A DNA stretch of 64,000 nt from NCBI GenBank assembly GCA_021784575.1, contig JAJYHX010000001.1:335280-399279 (forward strand), given 5' to 3'. Position numbers and translations under genes: made by a program. The DNA is from Nitrospirota bacterium (lineage in GTDB: Bacteria; Nitrospirota; JACRHJ01). The notes beneath the pieces are model-generated. The model was not told the DNA's origin, searched no databases, and saw nothing but the letters and a program-made list of their open reading frames with translations. This document shows, one piece after another, positions 1 to 8,632 of the stretch. Each line of letters opens with the position of its first letter. The first letter of the stretch is position 1.

Positions 1-354
1 GAATGCGAGAGCGCCGAGTATGCCGGCCAGGTCGGCGAACGTAAGTTTTTTGAACAGTATGAACCTCTCGTTGTCCTTGTCGATTAACATCGCGCGGGTG
101 ATGTAGTAGATCATGACGGACGTCATGGAGGCGAAAAAGGACGACATGAGGTTTACCCGGAAGGCGACGTTCCCAAGGGGCAGGAACGTGAAGAGCTTGC
201 CGAGCGTGACGTATACGGGGTATCCTGGCGGATGTGAGACGCCAAGAGTATACGAGCCGGCGATCATCTCGCCGCTGTCGAAGAACGAGAGTGTCGGCGC
301 GATGGTCATAAGGTAGACCAGCATGGTCACGAAGAAAATGAATAACGCAATCAT
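1..354 (-). CDS. DUF2723 family membrane protein, N-terminal part
   Basis: The first 118 codons of a gene that runs off the left edge. Its ATG at 354 overlaps the stop of the upstream flippase-like gene (ATGA), so the two are translationally coupled. The protein opens with a hydrophobic helix and then shows a phosphate- or glycan-transferase-like signature, FFDSGEMI followed by VSHPPGYPVY. This Asp-Ser-Gly-Glu plus His-Pro-Pro-Gly-Tyr-Pro pattern is typical of DUF2723 proteins, large multipass membrane proteins related to the GT-C/PMT glycosyltransferase fold. Function is unproven; a membrane glycosyltransferase is likely. The C-terminal majority is outside the window. Confidence 0.8.
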   Translation of the reverse strand, partial: MIALFIFFVTMLVYLMTIAPTLSFFDSGEMIAGSYTLGVSHPPGYPVYVTLGKLFTFLPLGNVAFRVNLMSSFFASMTSVMIYYITRAMLIDKDNERFILFKKLTFADLAGILGALAF

Positions 355-1367
355 CTTGCTCCCCTCAGGCTTTCAGCCGATTTAAGACTCGATAGTGTGA
401 GGTTCTCCCTTGACAGGCAGATAAGCCCCACGATTACGACCGGCACGTATCCCATTGCCCAAATCACTATGGAAAGCGCCAACGCTTTTTCCTTCCCCAC
501 GCCGAGCGCCACCAGAGCGACCGACACCGCGGCCTGGAAAGTCCCTACGAAACCCGGCGTGGACGGCAGCGCCACGGCGAACGCAATCACGACGAACGTA
601 AAGACCGAGGCCCAGACGCCGAGGGAGAGGCCGTATCCCTTGAATATTATGTATACCGGAACCCATACAACCCCCCAGTGGACGGCGGAGAGAAGGATTA
701 TCGGCACGAGAAGCCCCGGTCTTTTTATAACGCTCAGGCCGTGGACGAATTTATCCATGAGACTGGCAGCCCTGTCAGCCAGCCTGGAGGAGAAGCGCCT
801 CAAGAAGCCCACGGCGACCCCTATAAAATAATCCCGCTTGCTTACCAGCGCCGCGAGAAAGACGACAAGGACTATCCCGCCTGTGAGCGAGACGGTCCTC
901 GTCCGGCGTATCGTCTCCGCCAGGTGTCCGCCGGAGAGCGACTGCGGCATGAGCGCCAGGACTATCAGCAGCATCACGAATACCGAAAGGCTGTCGAAGA
1001 CCCTCTCCACGACTATCGTGGCGAACGCGGAGCTTTTGGGGACGTTCTCCCGCCTGCCGATTACATAGGCCCTGACAATCTCGCCCAGCCTCGCCGGCAG
1101 GAGGTTGTTCGCCATGAAGCCTATCATCGTCGCGGAATAAAGATGCGAGAGTTTAACCCGTTCCTTTACCGGGGCCATTAGATAGCGCCACCTGAGCGCC
1201 CTGATTATGTAAATGGCGAGGTTTATGACCACCGCCGCCATGAGATACCAGAGGTTTACGCCCTTCGCGGCCTCCCAGAGACTCCTGAAGTTGAACCCCG
1301 TCCACCAGAACATCAGGGCCAGGAGCCCCGCGCTTATGAATATGCCGATCCAGAACTTAAAACGCAT
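351..1367 (-). CDS. lysylphosphatidylglycerol synthase TM-region / UPF0104 family membrane protein
   Basis: A 338-residue protein made almost entirely of hydrophobic segments (about eight membrane spans). It contains the family hallmark NNLLPARLGEIVRAY around residues 87-101 and a Pro-Gly-rich stretch (LPSTPGFVGTFQAA) near residue 270. This is the membrane half of MprF-like proteins without the aminoacyl-transferase domain; homologues act as or resemble lipid flippases and often sit beside envelope glycosyltransferases. The neighbour (DUF2723) fits that. Start is the ATG at 1367 with AGGTG about 7 nt upstream. The substrate cannot be read from the sequence. Confidence 0.85.
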   Translation of the reverse strand: MRFKFWIGIFISAGLLALMFWWTGFNFRSLWEAAKGVNLWYLMAAVVINLAIYIIRALRWRYLMAPVKERVKLSHLYSATMIGFMANNLLPARLGEIVRAYVIGRRENVPKSSAFATIVVERVFDSLSVFVMLLIVLALMPQSLSGGHLAETIRRTRTVSLTGGIVLVVFLAALVSKRDYFIGVAVGFLRRFSSRLADRAASLMDKFVHGLSVIKRPGLLVPIILLSAVHWGVVWVPVYIIFKGYGLSLGVWASVFTFVVIAFAVALPSTPGFVGTFQAAVSVALVALGVGKEKALALSIVIWAMGYVPVVIVGLICLSRENLTLSSLKSAESLRGAR

Positions 1368-1390
1368 TAATACACCTGATTTTCATAACT

Positions 1391-1440
1391 CCCCCATCCC
1401 CCTCTCTTTTATCTTAAGAGGGGGACAGGAGGGAGCGTTA
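1391..1440. repeat. C-rich/G-rich dispersed palindromic repeat (family R2, copy 1)
   Basis: An imperfect hairpin with CCCCCTCT and AGAGGGGG arms around TTAAG, ending in a GGGAGCGTTA tail. The same core and tail recur at 8588-8632 and 13621-13660. Lies between ribF and the flippase-like gene. Confidence 0.7.
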
Positions 1441-1447
1441 CTTTTCG

Positions 1448-2371
1448 TTAGTAAAGCACCGACCTTACAAGCTCCAGGTCCTTCCTTATCTGCTCCTTGA
1501 GCTCTTCCGTGGACTTGAACTTGAACTCGTCCCGGACCCGTTTTATGAACTTCATCTTGAGGAATTTCCCGTAGAGGTCGCCCTCGAAGTCGAAGAGGTG
1601 CGCCTCGTAGGATACGCTTGAATCCCCGAAGGTCGGGTTGCTGCCGATATTCGCCGCGCCCTTGTAGAGTTTTCCTTCGACCTCCAGCGTCACGGCGTAT
1701 ACGCCCTCCTTCGGGGCGAGTTCGTTGGGCGTGGTGATATTCGCCGTCGGGAAGCCTATCTCCCGCCCGCGGGAGTGGCCGGAGATGACCGTCCCTTCAA
1801 TGGAATATGGCCTGCCCAGGAGCTTCGAGGCAAGGCAGACCTCGCCGTCCATGATGAGCTGCCGGATTTTCGTGGAGGATACGATTATCCCTTCCACCTT
1901 TACCGGGCCTGTGACATGCACCTCGAAGCCGTATCTCTTCCCCGCCTCCCGGAGGAAGTTTATATCGCCCTTCCTGTCCTTACCGAAGGCGTAATCGTGC
2001 CCCACGTATATCGCCTTTGCCCCTATAGCGCCCGCCAGGACGTCCCGGACGAAGTCCTCCGGATTCTGGGAGGCGAACTCCGGCGTAAACTTCGCGCAGA
2101 TAACGGCGTCCATGCCCGCCGCCTCTATCCTCTCCATCTTCTCGCGGAACGTGGACAAAAGCTTGGGTGAGCGGTGTGGGGCAAGGACTTTGAGGGGGTG
2201 CGGCTCGAAGGTGAAGGCCGCGGACGACCCTCCGGTCTCAAGCGCCCGGGCCACTACCTGCTTGAATATGGTCTGGTGCCCCAGGTGGACTCCGTCGAAA
2301 TTGCCAAGCGTCAGGACCGGACTTACAAGCCCGCTTTTGGATATGTCTCCAAGGCTCCGGATAATTTTCAT
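1448..2371 (-). CDS. ribF: bifunctional riboflavin kinase / FAD synthetase
   Basis: A 307-residue, full-length RibF that converts riboflavin to FMN and then FAD. The N-terminal nucleotidyltransferase domain has TLGNFDGVHLGHQ (residues 21-33), the HxGH-type adenylyl-transfer motif, and ISSTKIR-like VSSTKIRQ near residue 164. The C-terminal kinase domain has GHSRGREIGFPTANI (about 197-211). The cofactors supplied fit the nearby flavin-dependent Rnf subunits, though ribF is on the opposite strand from them. Start ATG at 2371; stop TAA at 1448. Confidence 0.96.
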   Translation of the reverse strand: MKIIRSLGDISKSGLVSPVLTLGNFDGVHLGHQTIFKQVVARALETGGSSAAFTFEPHPLKVLAPHRSPKLLSTFREKMERIEAAGMDAVICAKFTPEFASQNPEDFVRDVLAGAIGAKAIYVGHDYAFGKDRKGDINFLREAGKRYGFEVHVTGPVKVEGIIVSSTKIRQLIMDGEVCLASKLLGRPYSIEGTVISGHSRGREIGFPTANITTPNELAPKEGVYAVTLEVEGKLYKGAANIGSNPTFGDSSVSYEAHLFDFEGDLYGKFLKMKFIKRVRDEFKFKSTEELKEQIRKDLELVRSVLY

Positions 2372-2517
2372 AGAGAGTAAAATATTCGCACAGCGAGCCC
2401 TTCTTTGTCAACAGTTTTAGGGGGTTTCGGGGATATTCGGGGTCTTTTCCTCTTGACAGCCGCTCCCCCCGGACGGTAAGATACGGTATCTTTCCCCCTC
2501 TGGAGGGGGCGGCAATT

Positions 2518-2570
2518 TGTAGGGGCGCGATTTATCGCGCCCGTGGGCGCAATGTAATTGCGCCCCTACA
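2518..2570. repeat. 53-bp palindromic dispersed repeat (family R1, copy A)
   Basis: A double hairpin bounded by TGTAGGGGCGC and GCGCCCCTACA, with two internal small palindromes of the type GCGATTTATCGC and GCAATGTAATTGC separated by CCGTGGG. Copies at 6929-6981 (opposite orientation) and 15892-15942 share ends and layout. It occupies the ribF-rpiB divergent spacer immediately before the rpiB ribosome-binding site. Confidence 0.85.
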
Positions 2571-2599
2571 TAAATACAGCGATTTGGAGAGGCATTATT

Positions 2600-3088
2600 T
2601 TGAAGGTTGCGATAGGCTGCGATCACGGCGGACTGGAACTGAAAGAAGGCATTGTCGCGCTCCTTGGCTCTCAGGGCGCGGAAATAATCGATATGGGGAC
2701 CGGAGGAGACTGCTGCTCCGCGGACGGCAAACCGGCGGCCGCCGGGCGACCGGTCTCGGTTGACTATCCCGATTACGGCGCGAAGGTGGCCGGGGCCGTA
2801 TCCGCCGGAGAGGTCGACAAGGGCATTCTCGTCTGCGGCACGGGAATAGGCATGTCCATAGTCGCAAACAAGTTCCCCGGCGTCCGCGCCGCGCTCTGCC
2901 ACGACGCCTTCACGGCAAGGATGTCCCGTATGCACAACGACGCCAATATACTGGCCATCGGCGGCCGGGTCACGGGCCGGGAGGTTGCGCTCGACATGGT
3001 AAACATCTGGCTTTCCACCCCCTTCGAGGGCGGGAGGCACCAGAGGCGGCTGGACAAAATATCGGACATAGAAAAATCGGCCCGTTAG
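2600..3088 (+). CDS. rpiB: ribose-5-phosphate isomerase B
   Basis: A 162-residue RpiB, interconverting ribose 5-phosphate and ribulose 5-phosphate. Family motifs: [12 protein letters not shown] at the N-terminus, [16 protein letters not shown] (catalytic Cys region, about residues 78-86), RAALCHD and [12 protein letters not shown]. The start is taken as TTG 2600 because GGAGAGG lies 7 nt upstream and the product then begins like the family; the longer reading frame begins inside repeat R1. Odd: about 18 extra residues (35-52, ending KPAAAGRPV) sit between the first alpha/beta unit and SVDYPDY, where the family normally has a short loop. Confidence 0.93.
   Translation: MKVAIGCDHGGLELKEGIVALLGSQGAEIIDMGTGGDCCSADGKPAAAGRPVSVDYPDYGAKVAGAVSAGEVDKGILVCGTGIGMSIVANKFPGVRAALCHDAFTARMSRMHNDANILAIGGRVTGREVALDMVNIWLSTPFEGGRHQRRLDKISDIEKSAR
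2702..2755 (+). repeat. in-frame GRP/KPA-type insertion in rpiB
   Basis: Extra coding DNA relative to the usual RpiB length, containing AAACCGGCGGC and GGGCGACCGGT. Related CCGGT/ACCGGCGGC-rich insertions occur in mqnB, mqnD and the ArnT-like gene. Proposed as a dispersed in-gene repeat by comparison among these copies. Confidence 0.45.
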
Positions 3089-3192
3089 GTATAATTTAGG
3101 GAAGTAACGCCCCTTATCAAGATAATAAGATGGGAAGGCGAAGCCGGGGGAGTTATGAAAGGTTATTCGGAGGTTTATCAAGAGGTCATATG

Positions 3193-4470
3193 ATGCGTTC
3201 GCTCAGGGAGTCGGACCCGGAGGTCTGGCAGGCAATCGAAGACGAAAAGAGGCGCGAGGGGGAGAAGATTGTCCTCATCGCTTCGGAGAACTACGCCTCC
3301 CAGGCCGTTCTGGAGGCCCAGGGGTCGGTGCTTACGAATAAATACGCGGAAGGCTATCCCGGCAGACGCTACTACGGCGGGTGCGAGTTCGCCGACATCA
3401 TAGAAGACCTGGCTATACGGCGGGCGAGGGAGCTTTTCGGCGCGGAGCACGTGAACGTCCAGCCGCACTCCGGCTCCCAGGCCAACATGGCGGTATACTT
3501 CGCCGCACTCGAGCCGGGCGACACCATCCTCGGCATGAAGCTCACCCACGGCGGGCACCTCACCCACGGGGCCGCCGCCAGCTTCTCCGGCAGGCTGTTC
3601 AAGTCCGTGAGCTACGGAGTCCGGCGCGCGTCCGAAGCCGGCTTGCCGGCGGGGCACATAGACTATGACGAAGTCGAGGCCCTTGCAAAGGAGCACAGGC
3701 CGAAGATTATTGTCGTCGGGGCCTCGGCGTATCCGAGGATAATAGATTTCAAGCGTTTCAGGGAGATTGCCGACGCGGTCGGAGCGTATCTCATGGCCGA
3801 CATGGCGCATATTGCCGGGCTTGTAGCCGGGGGGGTGCATCCGTCTCCGGTCCCGTATGCGCATTTTGTTACCAGCACAACGCACAAGACCCTTCGCGGC
3901 CCCAGGGGCGGGCTTATAATGTGCAACGACGAAGAGCTCGGCAGGAAGATAGACCACGTCATATTTCCGGGCATACAGGGCGGGCCGCTCATGCACGTCA
4001 TAGCGGCGAAGGCCGTGGCCTTCAGGGAGGCCGCCGAGCCTGAGTTCCGGGCATACCAGTCGCAGGTCGTCAGGAACGCGCAGGCCCTCGCGGAAGAGCT
4101 TGCGGCCCGCGGTTTCGACCTTGTCTCCGGCGGGACGGACAACCACCTCATGCTCGTTGACCTCACGAACAAGGGCGTAACCGGCAGAGAGGCCGAGGCG
4201 GCGCTCGACCTTGCCGGGATAACCGTGAACAAGAACGGCATCCCCTTCGACCTGAAGCCCCCGACGGTAACATCGGGCATAAGGGTCGGCACGCCGATAG
4301 TTACTACGCGCGGCATGAAGGAGCCGGAGATGGCCGAAATCGCCGACATGATAGCCTCGGTAATACACGACATAAACGACGCCGGGAACCTTGAGAGAGT
4401 CCGCGAGCGCGCAAGGGCGCTCTGCTCCCAGTTCCCAGTCTACGAAGGCCACGGGGCCTCGGCGCTATGA
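3193..4470 (+). CDS. glyA: serine hydroxymethyltransferase
   Basis: A 425-residue PLP enzyme making glycine and methylene-tetrahydrofolate from serine. Motifs: LIASENYAS near the N-terminus, [13 protein letters not shown], the PLP-lysine motif [15 protein letters not shown] (about residue 225) and GIQGGPLMH. The start is at 3193 (or the adjacent ATG at 3190): AGAGG lies 7 nt upstream, and the 20 residues upstream do not resemble the family. The loop [19 protein letters not shown] is several residues longer than the usual YGVDxxTGLIDYDE. The stop overlaps the next start (ATGA), so it is co-translated with the dCMP deaminase. Confidence 0.97.
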   Translation: MRSLRESDPEVWQAIEDEKRREGEKIVLIASENYASQAVLEAQGSVLTNKYAEGYPGRRYYGGCEFADIIEDLAIRRARELFGAEHVNVQPHSGSQANMAVYFAALEPGDTILGMKLTHGGHLTHGAAASFSGRLFKSVSYGVRRASEAGLPAGHIDYDEVEALAKEHRPKIIVVGASAYPRIIDFKRFREIADAVGAYLMADMAHIAGLVAGGVHPSPVPYAHFVTSTTHKTLRGPRGGLIMCNDEELGRKIDHVIFPGIQGGPLMHVIAAKAVAFREAAEPEFRAYQSQVVRNAQALAEELAARGFDLVSGGTDNHLMLVDLTNKGVTGREAEAALDLAGITVNKNGIPFDLKPPTVTSGIRVGTPIVTTRGMKEPEMAEIADMIASVIHDINDAGNLERVRERARALCSQFPVYEGHGASAL

Positions 4471-4928
4471 CCCGCCCGTCCTGGGACGAATACTTCATGG
4501 AGATTGCGCACCTGGTGAAGAGGCGCTCCACGTGCCTGAGGCGCCAGGTGGGCGCGGCGCTCGTCAAGGACAAGAACATCCTCGCAACCGGCTACAACGG
4601 CCCGCCGTCGGGGACGTCCCACTGCATGGACGTCGGCTGCCTCAGGGAGAAGCTCGGCATACCCTCCGGCGAGCGGCACGAGATATGCCGGGGCCTGCAC
4701 GCCGAACAGAACGCCATCATCCAGGCCGCGAAGCACGGCACGGCCATCAAGGGCTCCGTCCTTTACTGCACCAACCTCCCCTGCATCATCTGCTCAAAGA
4801 TGATAATAAACGCCGGTATAACAAGGATAATCTACGACGCGGGCTATCCCGACAAACTGGGGGCCGAGATGCTCGCCGAGGCGGGTATTGTCGTGGAGCA
4901 GTTTCAGGTCAAAAGCCCCGTCCCGTAG
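4467..4928 (+). CDS. dCMP deaminase (ComEB/Dcd-type cytidine deaminase)
   Basis: 153 residues, the usual size for deoxycytidylate deaminase, which converts dCMP to dUMP for thymidylate synthesis. The zinc site is clear: LHAEQNAI (His and catalytic Glu, about residue 75) and CTNLPCIIC (the two Cys ligands, about 102-110). An N-terminal Cys plus CMDVGCLRE supplies the second zinc or structural region found in ComEB-type enzymes. It follows glyA with ATGA overlap, giving a one-carbon/thymidylate operon. Confidence 0.93.
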   Translation: MTRPSWDEYFMEIAHLVKRRSTCLRRQVGAALVKDKNILATGYNGPPSGTSHCMDVGCLREKLGIPSGERHEICRGLHAEQNAIIQAAKHGTAIKGSVLYCTNLPCIICSKMIINAGITRIIYDAGYPDKLGAEMLAEAGIVVEQFQVKSPVP

Positions 4929-4960
4929 GGCCGCGTTAGCCGCGCACGGTTTAAAAATCC

Positions 4961-4989
4961 TTGACAAACGCCGTTCTAATCTGCATAAT
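4961..4989 (+). promoter_or_regulatory. sigma-70-type promoter for nrdR
   Basis: TTGACA, 17-bp spacer, CATAAT. Located 40-70 nt upstream of the NrdR start and downstream of the dCMP deaminase stop. It matches five or six consensus positions in each hexamer. Confidence 0.75.
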
Positions 4990-5028
4990 CTTTAGGTTTT
5001 TTCTCTTACGGAAATGCAGGAGCGCCTT

Positions 5029-5511
5029 ATGAAATGCCCTTTCTGCGGCCATCTCGAAGACAAGGTTGTCGATTCCCGGCTCTCGACTGACGGCGAGGCC
5101 ATACGCCGCAGGCGCGAGTGCGAGAAGTGCGGCAAGCGCTTCACGAGCTACGAGCGCGTCGAGGAAATCATGCCGATGGTCGTGAAGAAGGACGGCCGGC
5201 GCGAGCCTTACGACCGTCAGAAGATATTGGGCGGCCTTAAAAAAGCCTGCGAGAAGAGGCCGATATCCACTCTCGCGCTCGATGCCACGGTGGACGAGAT
5301 AGAGAAGAAGCTCCTCGAGGGCGCGCAGAAGGAAGTCCAGGCGAGCCAGATAGGCGAGGAGATAATGAAGCGCTTGCAGGAGCTGGACAAGGTGGCGTAC
5401 GTCCGGTTCGCCTCGGTATACAGGGATTTCAAGGACATAAACGAGTTTGTGAAGGAGCTGGCCGAGCTCCTCGGGCCGGAGAAGAAGCCGGCGGACAGGC
5501 AGCGGAAATAA
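5029..5511 (+). CDS. nrdR: transcriptional repressor NrdR
   Basis: A 160-residue repressor of ribonucleotide reductase genes. The N-terminal zinc ribbon [15 protein letters not shown]...[13 protein letters not shown] is followed by an ATP-cone domain ([19 protein letters not shown], about residues 48-66). Start chosen at ATG 5029: the family begins MKCPFC and AGGAG lies 6-7 nt upstream; an in-frame ATG at 5014 would add five residues. Has its own promoter, and its placement after the dCMP deaminase fits dNTP-pool control. No NrdR box or nrd reductase gene was recognised in the window. Confidence 0.96.
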   Translation: MKCPFCGHLEDKVVDSRLSTDGEAIRRRRECEKCGKRFTSYERVEEIMPMVVKKDGRREPYDRQKILGGLKKACEKRPISTLALDATVDEIEKKLLEGAQKEVQASQIGEEIMKRLQELDKVAYVRFASVYRDFKDINEFVKELAELLGPEKKPADRQRK

Positions 5512-5522
5512 CTTTATAACAC

Positions 5523-6923
5523 ATGAGAATTACAAGCTTTAAAGGCGGGGTTCATCCCCCGGACAACAAAAAATCCACCGCGTCGCTCCCGATTGTGGAC
5601 GCAAGGCTCCCGGAGCGCGTGGTAATCCCCATGTCCATGCATATCGGCGCGCCCGCGAAGCCGATTGTGGGCGTGGGCGATGCCGTCAGGAAGGGACAGA
5701 AGATAGGCGAGGCGCAGGGGGCCGTTTCGGTTCCCGTACACGCCTCCATATCCGGCAAGGTCATCGCCGTCGGAAGTTTCCCGTCCCCGATGGGAGCGGA
5801 CGCCCAGGCCGTGGTTATAGAGTCGGACGGAGCCGACGAATGGGCGGACGGCCTGGCCGGGCATGACGACTACCTCTCGCTGAACCCGGACGTCCTCCGG
5901 AACATCATAAAAGAGGCTGGCATCGTCGGCATGGGCGGCGCGACATTCCCCTCGCACGTCAAGCTCTCCCCCCCGAAGGAAAAGAAGATAAAGTACGCCA
6001 TATTGAACGGCGCGGAGTGCGAGCCGTATCTTACGGCGGACGCCCGCCTGATGGAGGAGAACCCCGGCGACATAATCGAGGGCCTGAAGATTATAATGGC
6101 CATCCTCCGGGTTACGGATGGTTTTGTCGGCGTAGAGGACAACAAAAAGGCCGCCATAAAGGCCATGTCCGCCGAGGCGGGAAAGGTCGCCTGCGAGCTT
6201 GTGGTGGAGACGTATTACGAGCGGGACGGTATCCAGTATGAAGTCCCGAAGGGCTGCAAAATGGGCGTGAAGGTCGTTCCGCTCCCGGTGAAATACCCGC
6301 AAGGCTCGGAGAAGCAGCTTATAAAGGCCGTTACGGGCCTTGAGGTGCCGCCGGGGCACCTGCCGATGGACGTCGGCGCGGTCGTCCAGAACGTCGCCAC
6401 AGCCGCGGCGATATACCAGGCCGTGCGGTTTGGAAGGCCGCTTGTCGAGCGCGTCCTTACCGTTACCGGCCCCGGCATAAACGAGCCCAGGAACCTGCGC
6501 GTCCGGATAGGGACGCTTTTCGAGGATATAATATCCCAGTGCGGCGGGATAAACAAAAAGGCCGCGAAGGTCGTCATGGGCGGGCCTATGATGGGAATCG
6601 CCCAGTGGTCGCTCGGCGTGCCGGTCGTGAAGGGCACGTCCGGTATTGTCGCCCTTTCGGAGCGTGAGGCCGTGAACGTCATGGACTTCGGCCCCTGCAT
6701 ACGCTGCGGCCGGTGCATAGAGGTCTGCCCGATGGGCTTAAACCCAAGCGTCCTCGGCCAGCTTATCGAGAAGGGGCATTTCGAGGAGGCGAAGGACTAC
6801 GGGCTTCTCGACTGCTTCGAGTGCGGCTCGTGCTCGTTTGTCTGCCCGTCCGGAAGGCCGATGGTCCAGTTCACGAAGTGGGCCAAGAGGGAACTGGCAA
6901 GGAAGAAGCAGAAGGCGTCGTAA
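5523..6923 (+). CDS. rnfC: Rnf electron transport complex subunit RnfC
   Basis: 466 residues. RnfC is the peripheral NADH-side subunit of the Rnf complex, which couples ferredoxin:NAD+ electron transfer to ion pumping. Features in order: N-terminal barrel with FKGGVHPPDNK, a biotinyl-like segment (VGVGDAVRKGQKIGEA), the flavin/NADH-binding Nqo1-like domain with GAEC-EPYLTAD (about 165-175), the SLBB region, and two C-terminal 4Fe-4S motifs, CIRCGRCIEVCP and CFECGSCSFVCP. First gene of rnfCDGEAB, 11 nt after nrdR, so it may share the nrdR transcript. Confidence 0.96.
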   Translation: MRITSFKGGVHPPDNKKSTASLPIVDARLPERVVIPMSMHIGAPAKPIVGVGDAVRKGQKIGEAQGAVSVPVHASISGKVIAVGSFPSPMGADAQAVVIESDGADEWADGLAGHDDYLSLNPDVLRNIIKEAGIVGMGGATFPSHVKLSPPKEKKIKYAILNGAECEPYLTADARLMEENPGDIIEGLKIIMAILRVTDGFVGVEDNKKAAIKAMSAEAGKVACELVVETYYERDGIQYEVPKGCKMGVKVVPLPVKYPQGSEKQLIKAVTGLEVPPGHLPMDVGAVVQNVATAAAIYQAVRFGRPLVERVLTVTGPGINEPRNLRVRIGTLFEDIISQCGGINKKAAKVVMGGPMMGIAQWSLGVPVVKGTSGIVALSEREAVNVMDFGPCIRCGRCIEVCPMGLNPSVLGQLIEKGHFEEAKDYGLLDCFECGSCSFVCPSGRPMVQFTKWAKRELARKKQKAS

Positions 6924-6928
6924 ATTAT

Positions 6929-6981
6929 TGTAGGGGCGCAATTCATTTGCGCCCGTGGGCGCGATAAATCGCGCCCCTACA
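6929..6981. repeat. 53-bp palindromic dispersed repeat (family R1, copy B)
   Basis: Same ends (TGTAGGGGCGC / GCGCCCCTACA) and double-hairpin layout as 2518-2570 but in the opposite orientation. Begins 6 nt after the rnfC stop and fills most of the rnfC-rnfD spacer. Confidence 0.85.
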
Positions 6982-7011
6982 TTTTCAATTATCGTTCTAT
7001 TATAACTTAAA

Positions 7012-8007
7012 ATGGACACGGAAAAAAATCCTCAAGGAGGCGCAAGGGTTTTTCGCGCCTCGGCAGGCCCGCACATCAGGTCGGGCGAGAGTGTGCCGCA
7101 TATAATGTGGACGGTCTCGGCGGCCCTTCTGCCCGCGGCGGGGCTTTCCGTATATTATTTCGGACCAAGGGCCTTTTTAATACTAATCATATCCATCGCC
7201 TCATCGGCGGCCTTCGAGGCGCTCGCGCAGAAGCTTATGGGTGCGAAGATTACCGTAAGCGACGGCAGCGCAATCCTCACCGGACTTCTCCTGGGTATGA
7301 ACCTGCCCGCATCGGCGCCATTTTATCTCCCTGTAATAGGCTCCGCGGTCGCCATACTGATTACAAAACAGCTCTTCGGCGGCCTCGGCTACAATATCTT
7401 CAATCCCGCGCTCATTGGCCGCGCGTTCCTCATGGCCTCGTTTCCGAGGTTCATGACGGCATGGCCAGTCCCGCAGGGCTCGCTTTCGCTTGCAAGGCCC
7501 GACGCGGTCACCGGAGCCACGCCGCTCGGTATCCTGAAGGAAGAAGGATACCGGAAACTCCTTTCGCATTTCGCCAGCCGGCACGACATGTATGTCCAGC
7601 TTCTGCTCGGCCACAGGGGCGGCGCGATGGGCGAGACGGGCGTCATAGCCCTTCTCTTCGGCGCGGCCTATCTTCTTTACAAGGGCTATATCACCTGGCA
7701 CATCCCCGTGACATTCATTGCGACCGTCGCCGTCCTGACCGCCGTCTTCGGGGGAGACCCGTGGCTTGCCATGCTCTCCGGCGGGCTTGTGCTCGGCGCG
7801 TTCTTCATGGCCACGGACTACGTTACCGTCCCGCAGCTCAAGCGCGCGCAGATTGCCTTCGGCCTGGGGTGCGGTATAATCACGGCGCTTATAAGGCTTG
7901 AGGGCGGCTATCCCGAAGGCGTCTGCTACGCTATACTCCTTATGAACTGCTTCACCCCGCTCCTCGACAGGGCGTTTCGGCCAAGGAAGTTCGGAGAGGT
8001 TGCGTGA
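7012..8007 (+). CDS. rnfD: Rnf electron transport complex subunit RnfD
   Basis: A 331-residue integral membrane subunit with about nine hydrophobic segments. The covalent FMN attachment site is DAVTGATPLG (Thr in TGAT, about residue 169), as in NqrB/RnfD. YNIFNPALIGRAF (about 124-136) is the other family hallmark. No good Shine-Dalgarno precedes the ATG; TATAAC sits only about 8 nt upstream, so a short or absent leader is possible. Separated from rnfC by repeat R1. Confidence 0.96.
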   Translation: MDTEKNPQGGARVFRASAGPHIRSGESVPHIMWTVSAALLPAAGLSVYYFGPRAFLILIISIASSAAFEALAQKLMGAKITVSDGSAILTGLLLGMNLPASAPFYLPVIGSAVAILITKQLFGGLGYNIFNPALIGRAFLMASFPRFMTAWPVPQGSLSLARPDAVTGATPLGILKEEGYRKLLSHFASRHDMYVQLLLGHRGGAMGETGVIALLFGAAYLLYKGYITWHIPVTFIATVAVLTAVFGGDPWLAMLSGGLVLGAFFMATDYVTVPQLKRAQIAFGLGCGIITALIRLEGGYPEGVCYAILLMNCFTPLLDRAFRPRKFGEVA

Positions 8008-8014
8008 AAGTGGC

Positions 8015-8587
8015 ATGAACAACAAGGACATCATAAAAATAACCCTGAACTTAGTCGCCATCTGCGCGATCGCGGGCGTGATACTCTCCGTCACATGGGC
8101 GATCACGAACCCAGTCAGGCTCAGGAAAAAGGCAGAGGAGCTCCAGGCTGCGCTCAAGGAACTCATCCCCCAGGCCCAGAGCGTTACGCAGGCGAAGACG
8201 TTCGTCTCCGCGGGCGGCAAGGAAGGGATAATCTACAAGGCCGTGGCGAACGGCAAGACCGTCGGATACATCGTCCATGCATATGCCAAGGGCTACTCAA
8301 GCTTTATCGAAATGCTCGTTGCCGTTGACCCGGACTACAGGATTATCGGTATCCAGATACTCTCGGAGCAGGAGACGCCAAGCCTGGGCGCCGACGTGGA
8401 GAAGAAGTGGTTCAAGGGCCAGTTCAAAGGCAAGACGGAAGACCGCCTGGTCGTGATAAAGGGCGAGACAAAGACGGACATCCAGGCAATCTCCGGCGCG
8501 ACGATTTCGTCGAGGGCGGTAACGAACGGCGTGAAGGCGGCAATCGACACCCTGCGCGCGGCGCGGGCAAAAGATACTAATTTATAG
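8015..8587 (+). CDS. rnfG: Rnf electron transport complex subunit RnfG
   Basis: 190 residues with a single N-terminal membrane anchor and a periplasmic FMN-binding domain. The covalent FMN site SGATISSRAV (Thr, about residue 160) is intact. Start is the ATG at 8015; an in-frame TTG at 8000 overlaps rnfD and lacks an RBS at proper distance. The spacing to rnfD is 7 nt. Confidence 0.95.
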   Translation: MNNKDIIKITLNLVAICAIAGVILSVTWAITNPVRLRKKAEELQAALKELIPQAQSVTQAKTFVSAGGKEGIIYKAVANGKTVGYIVHAYAKGYSSFIEMLVAVDPDYRIIGIQILSEQETPSLGADVEKKWFKGQFKGKTEDRLVVIKGETKTDIQAISGATISSRAVTNGVKAAIDTLRAARAKDTNL

Positions 8588-8632
8588 TCCCTTCCTCCCA
8601 CTCTTAAGACAAGAGGGGGAACGGGGGGCGTT
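8588..8632. repeat. G-rich dispersed repeat (family R2, copy 2)
   Basis: TCCCACTCTTAAGACAAGAGGGGG core and GGGGGGCGTTA tail, matching 1391-1440 and 13621-13660. The tail abuts the rnfE ATG and supplies the only purine-rich stretch that could act as its ribosome-binding site. Confidence 0.65.

Noticed and set aside
3178-4452. 424-codon frame antisense to glyA
   Set aside because: No family features; glyA motifs cover the whole stretch on the plus strand.
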